This document shows positions 1 through 10,454 of a stretch of 64,000 bases of DNA, piece after piece (the first letter of the stretch is position 1; every line of letters starts with the position of its first letter). Under the pieces are notes generated by a model. It was not told where the DNA came from. It was given only the letters and a program-made list of their open reading frames with translations, and ran no database searches. Source of the stretch: Capillidium heterosporum (lineage: Eukaryota; Entomophthoromycota; Entomophthoromycetes; Entomophthorales; Capillidiaceae); contig WBMQ01000006.1 in the NCBI GenBank assembly GCA_016630905.1, positions 62,001 to 126,000 on the forward strand. Reading direction: 5' to 3'. The position numbers were made by a program, and so were the translations under genes.

Positions 1-1080
1 CAAAAAGCTTCCCTCTTCAACCCGATTGCCCGCTCAGCGCTAATTGGACGCAAAGTCTCGGCACATCAGGATGGTACCGGTTTGATGAGTAGCGCAGTTA
101 CCTTGGACTCTAGCTTCCCTGACAACGGTTTAGTAGGCTACTCCGACACCTGGATACCGGCGACTGCAAAACTGATCCTCAACTCTGGCAAACTTTTGGT
201 ACTCGACAACCTATTAACCCAGTTGAAGGCTGAAGGGCACCGTGTACTTATTTACTTCCAGATGACAAAGATGATCGACATCATGGAAGAATTCCTCACC
301 TACCGCCAGTACAACTACCTAAGGCTGGATGGTTCATCGCGAATCGAAGACCGTAGGGATATGGTAACCGACTGGCAGACACGACCCGATTTGTTCATCT
401 TTTTGCTCTCTACGCGAGCCGGTGGCCTTGGTATCAACTTGACAGCAGCTGACACCGTCATCTTCTACGATTCCGATTGGAACCCAACTGTCGATCAACA
501 GGCTATGGACCGGGCCCACCGACTGGGACAAACCAAGCAGGTGACGGTCTACAGACTCATTACCCAAGGTACAATCGAAGAGCGTATTCTGCAACGTGCT
601 CAACAGAAGGATGCCATCCACCGCGTCGTCATCGCTGGTGGCGACTTCAAACCACCTGAGCTCAAACCTAGAGAGATCTACTCCCTCCTTTTGGATGATG
701 AGATGAACCAAACCGTTACTGAAGATTTAGAACCTACCAAAGTTAAAAGCCCTAAGAAACGTCTCGTTGAAGAGATCAAGGAAGTTGAAGCCGGCCATAG
801 CGAAGTCACGACTATTGTTGAAGATGAAGGTAATAGTAACCAGTCCCGACCCAAACGGGATCGTAGGAACGACACCTACTCAGTCGCATCCCTCTTGGCT
901 GATGATAGTGAGGTCAGCCCTCCTAAGGAACAAGTGGTGCCAGCCCGTCGTCCACCTACATCTATCGCCGACCTCCTAAGTCCAGCTGATTCAACCCCCG
1001 ACTCCACCTCCAATAGAATGGAGGAAGCCAAGCGGTTCAAAACTGCTCAGGAAACTCCCAGCGATATGAACGATAACTGA
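1..1080 (+). CDS. INO80: INO80 chromatin-remodelling ATPase, C-terminal part (5' end outside window)
   Basis: The frame is open from base 1 to the TGA at 1078-1080, so this is the last 359 codons of a longer gene. It carries the second half of a Snf2-type helicase: a region corresponding to motif IV (VLIYFQMTKMIDIMEEFL), motif V (LLSTRAGGLGINLTAADTVI) and motif VI (DWNPTVDQQAMDRAHRLGQT). INO80 is recognised from the stretch TIEERILQRAQQKDAIHRVV and the GGDFKP continuation after the helicase. The tail is acidic and Lys/Ser-rich with two copies of a SVASLLADD / SIADLLSP-like short motif. INO80 slides and spaces nucleosomes in the nucleus as the motor of a large complex with Arp and Rvb subunits. 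Nothing in the visible part looks broken. Confidence 0.93.
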   Translation, partial: QKASLFNPIARSALIGRKVSAHQDGTGLMSSAVTLDSSFPDNGLVGYSDTWIPATAKLILNSGKLLVLDNLLTQLKAEGHRVLIYFQMTKMIDIMEEFLTYRQYNYLRLDGSSRIEDRRDMVTDWQTRPDLFIFLLSTRAGGLGINLTAADTVIFYDSDWNPTVDQQAMDRAHRLGQTKQVTVYRLITQGTIEERILQRAQQKDAIHRVVIAGGDFKPPELKPREIYSLLLDDEMNQTVTEDLEPTKVKSPKKRLVEEIKEVEAGHSEVTTIVEDEGNSNQSRPKRDRRNDTYSVASLLADDSEVSPPKEQVVPARRPPTSIADLLSPADSTPDSTSNRMEEAKRFKTAQETPSDMNDN

Positions 1081-1772
1081 GATTTGCCAACTTTAGCGAT
1101 GCTTAAAGTGTTCCTCTACGTCCTAACTGTATGAATTAAAATTGGTTGTTCTACATTCTTTTTACATGGGCTGGTATAAGGTGATGAGTTGATTAATAAA
1201 TATCTTTTAGCTTTCAAATATTTGGTTTTGTATACTATATAGTCGTATATTTTCTTTGTATACTTATTTTATGAGTAATAGTCCTGAAAGATATACATTT
1301 AGCGAATATAACTGACTTGAACCTAATTTAAATAGTAGCTAGAAAAGGATTTTTAAAACATATTTGTTGGATCTAAAAATACAATATATAAATTATATGT
1401 ATTAGGTGGTTAAATGGTTGATAAAGGATATATATACGTTTCAATTTGTAATTCTACAACATGGTATAATGATTAATTTTATATCTAAAACAGATATTTA
1501 GGCCTCTATATAAAGCTATTCTATAATGAGAGGTTTATAAAGATATATATAAACAAGATTAGTATCCAAAACACCATCAATTAGGACAAGCAACCATAAT
1601 ATATATATGTAGCTTGCTTTATCTTTTGAGTTCACTTATCTGATGACGTAACTTCATCTTCCAACTAGCCAAATCTAAAGTGAATTATAGGCTAAATTTA
1701 GATTGGAAAGGTAACTGATACTAAACTCATCCCAAAAGCTAAAGACACCAACCTTCAAATTCAAGCTCAAGA
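1081..1772. other. Intergenic, no gene seen
   Basis: AT-rich spacer between the INO80 3' end and VMA8. It must contain the INO80 3' UTR and the VMA8 promoter. I see no open frame or RNA gene. Confidence 0.6.
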
Positions 1773-2811
1773 ATGGCGACTAGCAACCGACTAGCGATTT
1801 TCCCAACCCGGATGTAAAATAAATTAATAGATCAAATCAGCTGTACTTATATGATTCCTATTTCAGGGCCTTGACCACCATGAAGTTGAAGCTCAAGGGA
1901 GCCCAGACCGGCCACAGTTTGTTGAAGCGCAAGAGTGAAGCTTTGACCAAACGTTTCAGAGAAATTGTACACAAGATCGAAGCGGTAAATTTTCCTTTGA
2001 AATTTGTTGGAAATTTAACATTAGAAACAAAAGGCAAAGACCCAGATGGGTAAGATTATGCAGAACGCCAGTTTCTCCTTGGCTGAAGTCGTCTACATCG
2101 CGGGTGACATAAGGTACTTTATTGCCAAAACTAAATTTTTAAATGAACTAGTTACCAGGTACGTGAGAGTGTCAAGAGTGCCCAGCTACGGGTACGTTCC
2201 AAACAAGAGAATGTAAGCGGTGTCATGTTGCCTACTTTTGAATCCTATACCGAAGGAACGAACGGTAATTTAAATAAATCATTCAAATTTAAACGTTTTT
2301 AGTGTTTGAACTGACTGGCCTGGGTCGTGGTGGTCAGCAGATCCAACGCTGTAAGGACACCTATATAAAGGCGGTGGAGACCTTGGTTGAATTGGCAAGT
2401 TTGCAGGTAACGCTACTTTTTCGAGTATTGTTAATTGGGTAGACGGCCTTTGTCATATTAGATGAGGTAATCAAGCTGACCAACCGCCGTGTTAACGCCA
2501 TCGAGCATGTCATTATTCCTCGTATCGAAAACACCATCTCCTACATCCTCTCTGAGCTCGACGAGCAGGATCGTGAAGAATTTTTCCGGTACTTTACTTT
2601 GTTGCCTTTTAAGTTGCTTACTCGTTTATCTAGATTGAAAAAAGTGCAGGGTAAGAAGAAGCGGGACAAGGAAACCGATGAATTGGAGATGTTGGCTAAA
2701 GCTGAAGCTGCCATCGCGGCTGGTGAGCTGCCTGCTGTCGAGCATGCTGGTGAACCGGATACTCCGGCCAACTTGCTAAACGACGACAAGGATGAGGACA
2801 TCATCTTCTGA
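1773..2811 (+). CDS. VMA8: V-type H+-ATPase subunit D
   Basis: Seven exons: 1773-1813, 1867-1984, 2034-2113, 2152-2264, 2303-2406, 2443-2588 and 2634-2811, giving 259 aa (the yeast protein is about 256). The start ATG lies in a 41-nt exon encoding an N-terminus ending FPTRM, as in other D subunits. Family landmarks follow in order: [77 protein letters not shown] and [15 protein letters not shown], then an acidic end DEDIIF. Subunit D forms the central rotor stalk that couples ATP hydrolysis to proton pumping at the vacuole. All six introns are GT-AG and 36-53 nt long. In intron 3 the nearer CTAG acceptor (2148-2151), not the downstream CAG, restores the family frame. Confidence 0.95.
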
Positions 2812-3158
2812 TAGTAGTTTTGCGGAATTAGGTTTTGTTTTGCAACGATTAAAGTGAATTTATCTCCAAGTTTCAAGTGTCAAATCCTGTAAGTTTTTTG
2901 ATGCAGTTTGCTTTGTAAATACGACTTCTCCCTCTGAAGCTATGTTTTTGGACGAAATTCATCCTTCAAATGTAAAATAAATGTTTGTGCAAGTTTATTG
3001 TCAAAAGGCTTGCTGGATAAATATTTGAATGCTTCATTTTCATATGGCTAAACTTTTACGTCCATAAATTTAATTTTAGTAAGTAGGAAGCTATCCACAT
3101 ACCTTTTATTACTATTTATCGCTATTTAACTATAGTATACACGACTTTCAAAGATCGA
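2812..3158. other. Convergent intergenic spacer
   Basis: This is the 3' flank of VMA8 and of the zinc-cluster gene on the opposite strand. No gene or clear terminator structure is visible. Confidence 0.6.
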
Positions 3159-4940
3159 TCACCTAGCTGCCTCCAATACGAATATCATGGATGGCCACCG
3201 CTCTTTGTACTTTTGAAAGATGTCGATCAAGCATTCTCTATATTCGACCAGACGTTCCAAAATCAGTAACTGCCTGCCCAATAGTTTCAACTCTTTGATG
3301 GCCTTATTGAGGTAGTTCATATACGAAAACACATGTATACACTTTGAATAGATATCGACATTCATGTAGTGGTACTGGTGGTGGATGATGGTCTTAGCTA
3401 TAATACTTAATGTTATCAAAAACTTCAAGTCGCAATGTAAGTTGGCAAATGTACTTAGAGCTATCATGTCAGTAAGGAAATCAAACCTTGCAATTAGCTT
3501 AAAGTTATCGACGATACTTATAAACGGTTCGTAGATATCTATCGTCAGGAGTAAAAAGTTGACATAGAAGTGTGATAAGCCAGGGTCCGTCGGTACTTCC
3601 AGCGCATATTGGTTTAGAGGCATAGGTCCCAGGACGAAGGAGCTAGTGTAGACCTTGTGGTAAAGCTCCTTTTCCAACGTCTTGGTCTCATCTATGAAGC
3701 AGAGATAGGTAGGTGTAGTCTTGGATACCAGACCTGCTCGCTTCAATGCAAAGAAACGCGTCTTGAGATCAATAATCCTATATTCGAGGAGGGTATAGTA
3801 GATGAGGTGCTTCAAAAAGTATATAGGTTGATTGTGGCTAACCACTAAGAAGGAAGAAGAGGCTAATGATTTGGGTAAATCGACATCAATCGTCTTACAG
3901 AAGGTAGGGTTGCGAAACTCCATGTATTCATAGAGCCGTACATCGTACTTGGTCGTCGACGCAAAGAGTGCCAATTCAAAAATACTTAGAACGTAGTAGC
4001 ACCTCAAGTTCATCTCGTTGATGACTCTATTGAGCTTAAAACATCTCAGTTGAATACCGAGCATATAGGCTAGCCTTTTAGCTTGGACGTGGTAAAAGCT
4101 TTGTGGTAATATGAGTGGGTGGTTGTAATCGATTTTGTTGGTGAACGACAAAACTATAGTTGCATGCAGTAGAGGTAGGCTTGGCTTTGTGTAACAGAGT
4201 TTGTATAACTTTGCAACTCGAATGGAAAATTCGTTTTTGAGCACTTTACTCAACGGTAGAGACTCGAAGTTATTGGAAGCTAGTAGACAGATTGCGTACA
4301 GGAGTAGTAAAGTACTGTTGGATGTTGGAAAATGCCTGAGGAGATAGTTTAGGTAGGGTTTAGGGGCTACTGGATAGTACACACCAACTGCATAGTAGTA
4401 TATGTCGACTAGATGGTTTATTACGACCTCAGTGATATAAATACTCCTTTGGACGGCGACAACATCTTTACTTTTGGACCCCAAGTTGTGGATCCCCAGC
4501 AAGTTTATATTGACCATAAAATTACTAATCGAGTTGTATTTGTCACTATTGCTAACCCAGACATTGGACTTCTTGTTGAAGAAGGTGATAAACCTGGCAT
4601 TTCGGTTCATCATGCTCGAAGCAACCATTATAGCTGTATCTGCAACTAAATTTGGTCGTATAGAAAGTTGGTTGCAAGGTCGATTGCCCAGAACTAACTG
4701 CGGGGTATCGGTAGTTTTAGGGGTTGGGTATACACACTTGATTTTCTTGGTCTGACATAAAGCACAGCTCGGTCGTGTCTTACTGCAGTTCCTTTTCCAC
4801 TTTCTACAGTTGTAACAGTTGACTCGACCTTTAAAGTGGGCGTAGGTGCACTCCAAATTGAAACTCTTGCACCTTTCGCATTCTAGATTAATTTTGATAC
4901 ATTTGACTTTGTTGGCTCGGCACTTGTCGCAGGCCCCCAT
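3159..4940 (-). CDS. Transcription factor with two tandem Zn2Cys6 clusters
   Basis: 593 aa from the ATG at 4940. The frame is open further upstream but offers no other ATG before the zinc region. The N-terminus holds two complete binuclear clusters back to back: CDKCRANKVKC with its partner half ECERCKSFNLEC, then CYNCRKWKRNC with CALCQTKKIKC. Both follow C-x2-C-x6-C-x6-C-x2-C-x6-C. The rest (about residues 100-590) is rich in Leu, Tyr and Ile with no Pro/Gln-rich activation stretch, and resembles the helical middle region of fungal-specific regulators. It is expected to bind DNA and regulate transcription; the target is unknown. Doubled clusters at one N-terminus are unusual in Dikarya, where one is the rule. 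No intron is needed. Confidence 0.85.
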   Translation of the reverse strand: MGACDKCRANKVKCIKINLECERCKSFNLECTYAHFKGRVNCYNCRKWKRNCSKTRPSCALCQTKKIKCVYPTPKTTDTPQLVLGNRPCNQLSIRPNLVADTAIMVASSMMNRNARFITFFNKKSNVWVSNSDKYNSISNFMVNINLLGIHNLGSKSKDVVAVQRSIYITEVVINHLVDIYYYAVGVYYPVAPKPYLNYLLRHFPTSNSTLLLLYAICLLASNNFESLPLSKVLKNEFSIRVAKLYKLCYTKPSLPLLHATIVLSFTNKIDYNHPLILPQSFYHVQAKRLAYMLGIQLRCFKLNRVINEMNLRCYYVLSIFELALFASTTKYDVRLYEYMEFRNPTFCKTIDVDLPKSLASSSFLVVSHNQPIYFLKHLIYYTLLEYRIIDLKTRFFALKRAGLVSKTTPTYLCFIDETKTLEKELYHKVYTSSFVLGPMPLNQYALEVPTDPGLSHFYVNFLLLTIDIYEPFISIVDNFKLIARFDFLTDMIALSTFANLHCDLKFLITLSIIAKTIIHHQYHYMNVDIYSKCIHVFSYMNYLNKAIKELKLLGRQLLILERLVEYRECLIDIFQKYKERWPSMIFVLEAAR

Positions 4941-5400
4941 ACTGAAATATTTAGTGCTATTGTAACTTAAGTCGAACTTTGCCGTTGAAAGGCTGGATAA
5001 AAAACTGCTGCAGGGCTGGTGCGTGGTGCTCACCACAAATACTAGAATTGAAAGTAATGATCTACATTTGAACTATTGGGGTTTTGAAATATTGAAATAC
5101 TGAATCCATTTTGGCCAATACTTGAAGTTTCCATTGATCATTCTTCGATATGACTGGTCACAAATTTGCATTGTATCTGTAAACTTGTCACGTTCTACTT
5201 TAATTTACAGACTATTTATAAAGCAGTCGATCTCCATTAAATATTGCTTAGTTGCAGCCTGGCTATGTAAATGCAGTTTGCCTATAAACTGTCTTGTGTA
5301 ATTTTCCTATAAATTTTTAATATCAGGTTGTGAATACATAGTACAGAATATGCAAAATTAAGTCGATTGTAAGAAAAGCATGTTTGAATGTAGCCCTAGA
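4941..5400. other. Upstream region of the zinc-cluster gene
   Basis: Ordinary AT-rich intergenic sequence that should hold the promoter for the leftward regulator gene. No other gene is visible. Confidence 0.5.
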
Positions 5401-7480
5401 TATACAAACTGTTTATTTAGGATATGATAAAGTAGTTACTTTATTTAAAAAAATTTAAAGTTAAATAAAAGCTTTTATCTAAGCTTTTTAATAAAATATA
5501 TAAATAAAGTATTACTAAATTTAAACAAAGTTTTAAATGTAAAGTGGTATAAAGATATGTTACTTTTATATGGAAAACTAACTAGTAAGTAAGTTTTAAT
5601 TTTAGAAATTTATATATTAAAAGATATATTTATATATATATCTTTGAATTACTACTATACTTTTTCTTAAACTAATATTATTTGAATAAGTACTAGTTAT
5701 ATGCTTAAAATATAAGAAAAGCTATTTATTATAATATTATTTTTACTATAACTATATAATATAAATTTATATTATTAACTTTTAAAGTAATTAAAATAAC
5801 TTATTAAAGCTAAAGCAAGTTAATAAATCTTTTAAATAATAATAATAAAATAAGTTTAGTAGCTATATTTATATATAACAAGGAGAAAGTATACTATTAT
5901 CTTTATAAATAGAATATTTTTTATAATAAATAGCTTTTAAAGGTTAAAATATATATTAAAGTATAAATTTAATAATAAAATTTATTTTAAATATATAAAT
6001 AACATAAAATATAAAACTTTAATATTAATATTATATAATATTTTAGTAAAGTTATTTAATTATAATTATATACTACTTATTTAAATAAGTATAATACTAG
6101 CAAACTAATACTTTAATATATATATAATAACTTTAAAAACTAAATTTTAAGTAAATAGAAGTTAAAGTTAATATAGTATATTAACTTAGCTCTTTAGCTA
6201 AATTATATATAAAATATTAGTTTATTTTTAAAATCTATATTTATACTACTACCTAACAATATACTTTAGATTATATATTTTTATTTTTTATCTATTATTT
6301 TTATATATTTTAAATTATTATCTATTTAGTTTTTATTATTTTAAACTATTATTAATATACTTAAATTTTTCTAAAATTAGCTTTTTATTATAAATATAGT
6401 TTTTATTTACCTTAGAGTTTAAACTTTTAGATTACTATTTTATAAATTAATTAAAATTTAACTTTAGTAGTAAACTATTATAACTAGAATATGTATTTTA
6501 CCTTTTTATTAAGAAAAAACTTATAGATTACTAAATTATAGTTTTCTTTAAAGCTATAGTACATATATATATTAAAACCTATATTTTAAAAAAAGGTCTT
6601 TTTATATATTAATTTGGTTTTTAGTTAGTTTTAAAAATATTTTTAATTATTTTAAAATATAAATTTCTAGTTTAAATTAATTTAAAATTTTAGATTTTTA
6701 GCTTATAATTTTATAAAGATTAAAAGTTTTAAGCATTTTATTAGTTATAAAGGATTTAACTGTATTTGTATTAGCTAGCTTACAATATAATATAGCCTTA
6801 TATTTTATACTAAAGAGCCTATTAAATTTAGTTAAATCTACTTAATTAAAAGCCTAAACTAATAACTAAATACTTAATAAAAGTAACTAACTAATATATA
6901 GTATATTTTAAATTACTATATATTAAAAATATAGTTAGCTTTAAAGAAATAATTTAAAAAGCTTAAAATTTATTAGCTTATATATTTAAATATTAACTAT
7001 ATAAATAAGTTAAATTAAGTATTTGAATTTTAGTTATCTAATTTTATTTAATACTTAAGTAAGTATAAGCTAATAAAAACTTTAAATTAAGTAAAGTTTT
7101 TAAAATATATATATAATATATTAGATACTTGAAATTATACCTTAAAATATAGATTATAAAATTCTAAACTTTATACTTTATCTAAACTAATTTTTATAAT
7201 TATTTTAATATAAAGTTAGCTTATTATTATTTAATAATAGCTAAATTTATAAAACTTATTAGTTTTCTTATATATTAGTTAAATTTACTTTAGTAAATCA
7301 AATTAGTTTTTTATTTATAAGCTATTGGTTTAATTCTCAATAAATAAATAAACCATAGTTAATAATTGACTTTGTTAGGCTAAGGTAAGTTAAGCTTTTA
7401 TATTTAATAATATAACTATACTTTAAATAAATTTGTTAAAAAGTTTTAATAATTAGTTTATACTTGGAACTTAAATATAA
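5400..7480. repeat. AT-rich decayed block with RIP-like signature
   Basis: About 2 kb almost free of C and G outside AGCT/ACT/AGT contexts. In 6001-6300 I count about 22 cytosines, 18 followed by T, 3 by A, 1 by C and none by G; guanines are nearly all preceded by A. That is what remains when C in CpA, CpG and CpC is converted to T on both strands. No gene survives. A stretch at about 6762-6895 matches 54305-54445, so at least part was a dispersed repeat. Edges are approximate. Confidence 0.7.
6762..6895 (+). repeat. Dispersed repeat D, copy 1
   Basis: Runs parallel to 54305-54445, sharing a distinctive phrase built on cctacttaactaaaag and taaactagtagttaaa with transition-type differences. 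A related piece lies inverted near 52455-52560. Too decayed to assign to an element class. Confidence 0.5.
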
Positions 7481-8647
7481 AGTTTTTAGGATACCTATAC
7501 ATTATAGTTTTCTTTTTAGATACATTAATCATCCTATCCCATAATCTTTAGAAGCCGTTTCAAAATGGTAAATCTTTATTATTATTAATTTTTCAACTTT
7601 TCCTTGCAAATTTATATAATTCTCCACTTTGAAACACATTTGGTGGACAATTTCCTAATTCAGCTGGCATAAATATTAAATGATCCTTTGAACGATCATA
7701 GCAACTTTGCTGATAGAAGTTTATTATAAAGTCTAAATCTTTGAAGTTAAGTTGGCAAAGCTTCAAAACTTTCTAATCATTAGTGCTATATAGATAGACT
7801 ATGACCAAAACGTAATATGATACTCAAAGTAAGTGCACTTGATATATCGGAGAGGATGGTGCACCTAATTGAAGTTTTAATAGCTCTAGCCATCGCAATG
7901 AACTTTTTTAAATCGCTATCCAGCCTGCAATATTTGCATACTTGGGTTTTCGTACAAATCTAAAATGAATTGTTTAGTACTGTGATGCTCTGATCCCACC
8001 GATCTACTTCAATTTCCCCAGTATAAGTACTAACGGTTAGACTTCAAAAGCCCAAAACCATAGTTCAAGTGAATCCCGATGGTGAGAATTTAGATAAAAT
8101 AAAATATACACTATACTTCCCCACCTATCTCAAAATTTTACAATTTCAAACTTTGAGCGCCCCATCTTAACCATAAAGGACCTTGAAGTTTGCTTAAATT
8201 ACGAGGGATATATCCTACCACCATCGGATTCATATAATTAATTTTGATTTACCTAGTAATTTGGATGGGATTGTTAGATTACTGTCTTCATACAAGGTCC
8301 ATGACCTTGATTACTGATTACAGCTTAGGCCCACACGTAGACTAAAAATACTTTAGTTTGAGCTCGTAGTTTTAACGGAAAGTGTAAGTTCACAAGGCAC
8401 GGGAAGCACTTCCCCAAACTTTACCAATATATCGCTGCCTGTCCCCCACACACACTGTATAAAAGTTTGAGTTTTTAGTCGGTATTCAACGATCCAACAT
8501 AGTTATGCATATATATATAAGCACTGATGTCCAGGTTTTAAAACATTATCAGTACCCACAAGAACCTACCCAGCTAAAGCATACTAAACTAATACCATCT
8601 CTACATCTAATTTTTACTAATAACTACCAACCTACAAAAGTAACACT
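7481..8647. other. Upstream region of the secreted repeat gene
   Basis: Normal base composition returns here. A run of alternating A/T at 8508-8520 resembles a TATA element about 130 nt before the ATG at 8648. The leader between them is rich in A, C and T and poor in G, typical of fungal 5' UTRs. No other gene is visible. Confidence 0.45.
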
Positions 8648-10141
8648 ATGGTAGCACCTATACTACTCTTCACCTTGGCTCATGCTATAATCGCATCGCC
8701 AACTCCAGGTTCATCCTACGGCAACGGGCACGTCAACTTTGACAACAGAGACTCCAGCAGCGGGCCAATCGTCATCAAGGAGCCCATCCATCACTCTAGC
8801 TACGGCAGTGGGCATGTCGAACCTATAATCGTCAAGCCTATTCACTACGACAATTACAATGGTGGTCACGTAAAGCCTATCCACCACAAGTCGTCGTACG
8901 GTAACGGACACGTCCAGCCCATTAGAAAGCCCGAATACAACGGTGGTGTACAGCCCATCCACAAATCATCCTATGGAAGTGGCCATGACAATCCCATAAT
9001 CGTCAAGCCCATTCATCACGACAACTACAACGGCGGTCACGTAAAACCCATCCACAAGTCATCTTATGGTAATGGCCACATTCAGCCTATCCATCACTCT
9101 AACTACAATGGTGATGTACAGCCCATCCATAAATCGTCCTACGGAAATGGTAACGGCAATTATAATGATGGGGGCTTCGGAAACGGAAGGCAACGGTGGT
9201 AATGGTAATAGTGGTAATGGAAATGGAAATGGCGGAAACGGAAATGGTGGCAACGGAAATGGTGGTAACGGGAACGGTGGAAATGGAAACAACGGTGGCA
9301 ATGGCAATACTGGAGTTGGAGGCTCTAGCGATAGCCGCGACTGTAAAAAGATCCACCTGCTCAATCCTACCTAACCTCCTCGGCAACACCGACGTCAATG
9401 TCGATCTGGAGCTTTTGAACGGATGCACCATCTTGAACGCCGATGTCAAAGCCAAAGTTTTAAAGGATGCCAACGGCAACCCTTTAGTTAACACTGATAT
9501 CGTAACTAAAGTTGGTGACAAGCGTAGTGACTCTTTAGTTGATATCCCCAAAGCTAAAGTCGATGTAGGTAAAGATCCCAACTGGTAACAGCCTACTGAA
9601 CGTCGATGCCAAAGCTAAAGCCTTGGACAAGGACGGCCACATCGCCAAAGTTGACAAGTTGGAAGTAGACGCTGTAGATAACGGCAACGGTAACCATTTA
9701 CTCAAAGTAGAGGCCAACCCAGTAACGGTTGGTGGTAAGGAAGGCTTAGCTAAAGTCGAGAATGTCAAGGTCGAAGCCGTCCAAAGCCGACCTGGGGATG
9801 CCTTATTGAGTGCAGACGTAAAAGACATCTCAGTTGCTGATCCCAACCAGGATTTAGTAAACGTCAACGACGTAGACGTCCGTGCCGTTTCTAAACCAGA
9901 TGGCTCCAACTTGGTGCGAGTCAATGCCGATGCTGCCGTTGCCAACGACGAAGCTTTGGTAGATGTCCAGAACGTCAACGCCGAAGTCCTTGAAAAGTCG
10001 GATGGCAACACATTGGTGCACGTTGACAGCTCAACTCAAGTTTTGGATAAGGACGGCAAGTTGGTAAAAACCAACACTTTGGCCCAAGTTAACAGAAAAC
10101 CCGACGGTACCGCCGACATCAACGTACCTGTCAAGATCTAG
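8648..10141 (+). CDS. Secreted mosaic protein: His/Gly/Asn repeats plus beta-repeat domain (three +1 phase steps)
   Basis: The first ATG opens a signal peptide (MVAPILLFTLAHAIIASPTP). Then come about ten repeats built on SSYGNGH and PIHH or NYNGGHVKPIH, then a GNGGNGNGG-rich linker, then a domain shared with the proteins at 29219-30008 and 44325-45113 (conserved Cys pair near 9340 and 9425, then D-A-x-V-x-A-type beta repeats ending INVPVKI). The reading frame steps forward by one base at about 9180-9192, 9362-9375 and 9583; homology continues after each step. Without the three extra bases the gene is 496 codons plus stop. His-rich repeats suggest metal or surface binding; this is inference. 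It is probably an extracellular or cell-wall protein. The steps are either assembly insertions, +1 frameshifting or pseudogenisation. Confidence 0.65.
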
Positions 10142-10454
10142 GAAGGTGGTAAGAAAGTATTAGAATCTTTGGAGGTCGCTATTGCATTAATAAACTAAAC
10201 TATTTCGCTTGTATATATACATTTTAATGGTAATGGATTAGAAAACAAAGTATTGAACGAATGGATTTTTCCGGTATTTGATTTCAAACTTTGTATGTTA
10301 AGTAAAAAATCGTATGAGTAATACTAGTAAAGAAATCAGTACATCTTCCACCTATCCCATCAACAAAATCTAGGATACTCCATCTCCGCTCCTCAATAAA
10401 AGTTAATAAATAAGTCACTGCTCAAAAATATGTAAGGCAAAAAAATTCGACAAT
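10142..10454. other. Convergent spacer between the secreted gene and KRS1
   Basis: AT-rich 3' flanks of two converging genes. Nothing else is visible. Confidence 0.5.

Noticed and set aside
334-711. Antisense open frame opposite INO80
   Set aside because: Complement of a strongly conserved helicase region; no motif of its own.
5400-7480. Centromere or mitochondrial insert as explanation of the AT-rich block
   Set aside because: No mitochondrial genes are visible, and the CpT-only cytosine pattern plus shared dispersed repeats fit mutational decay better; a centromeric role cannot be tested from the sequence.
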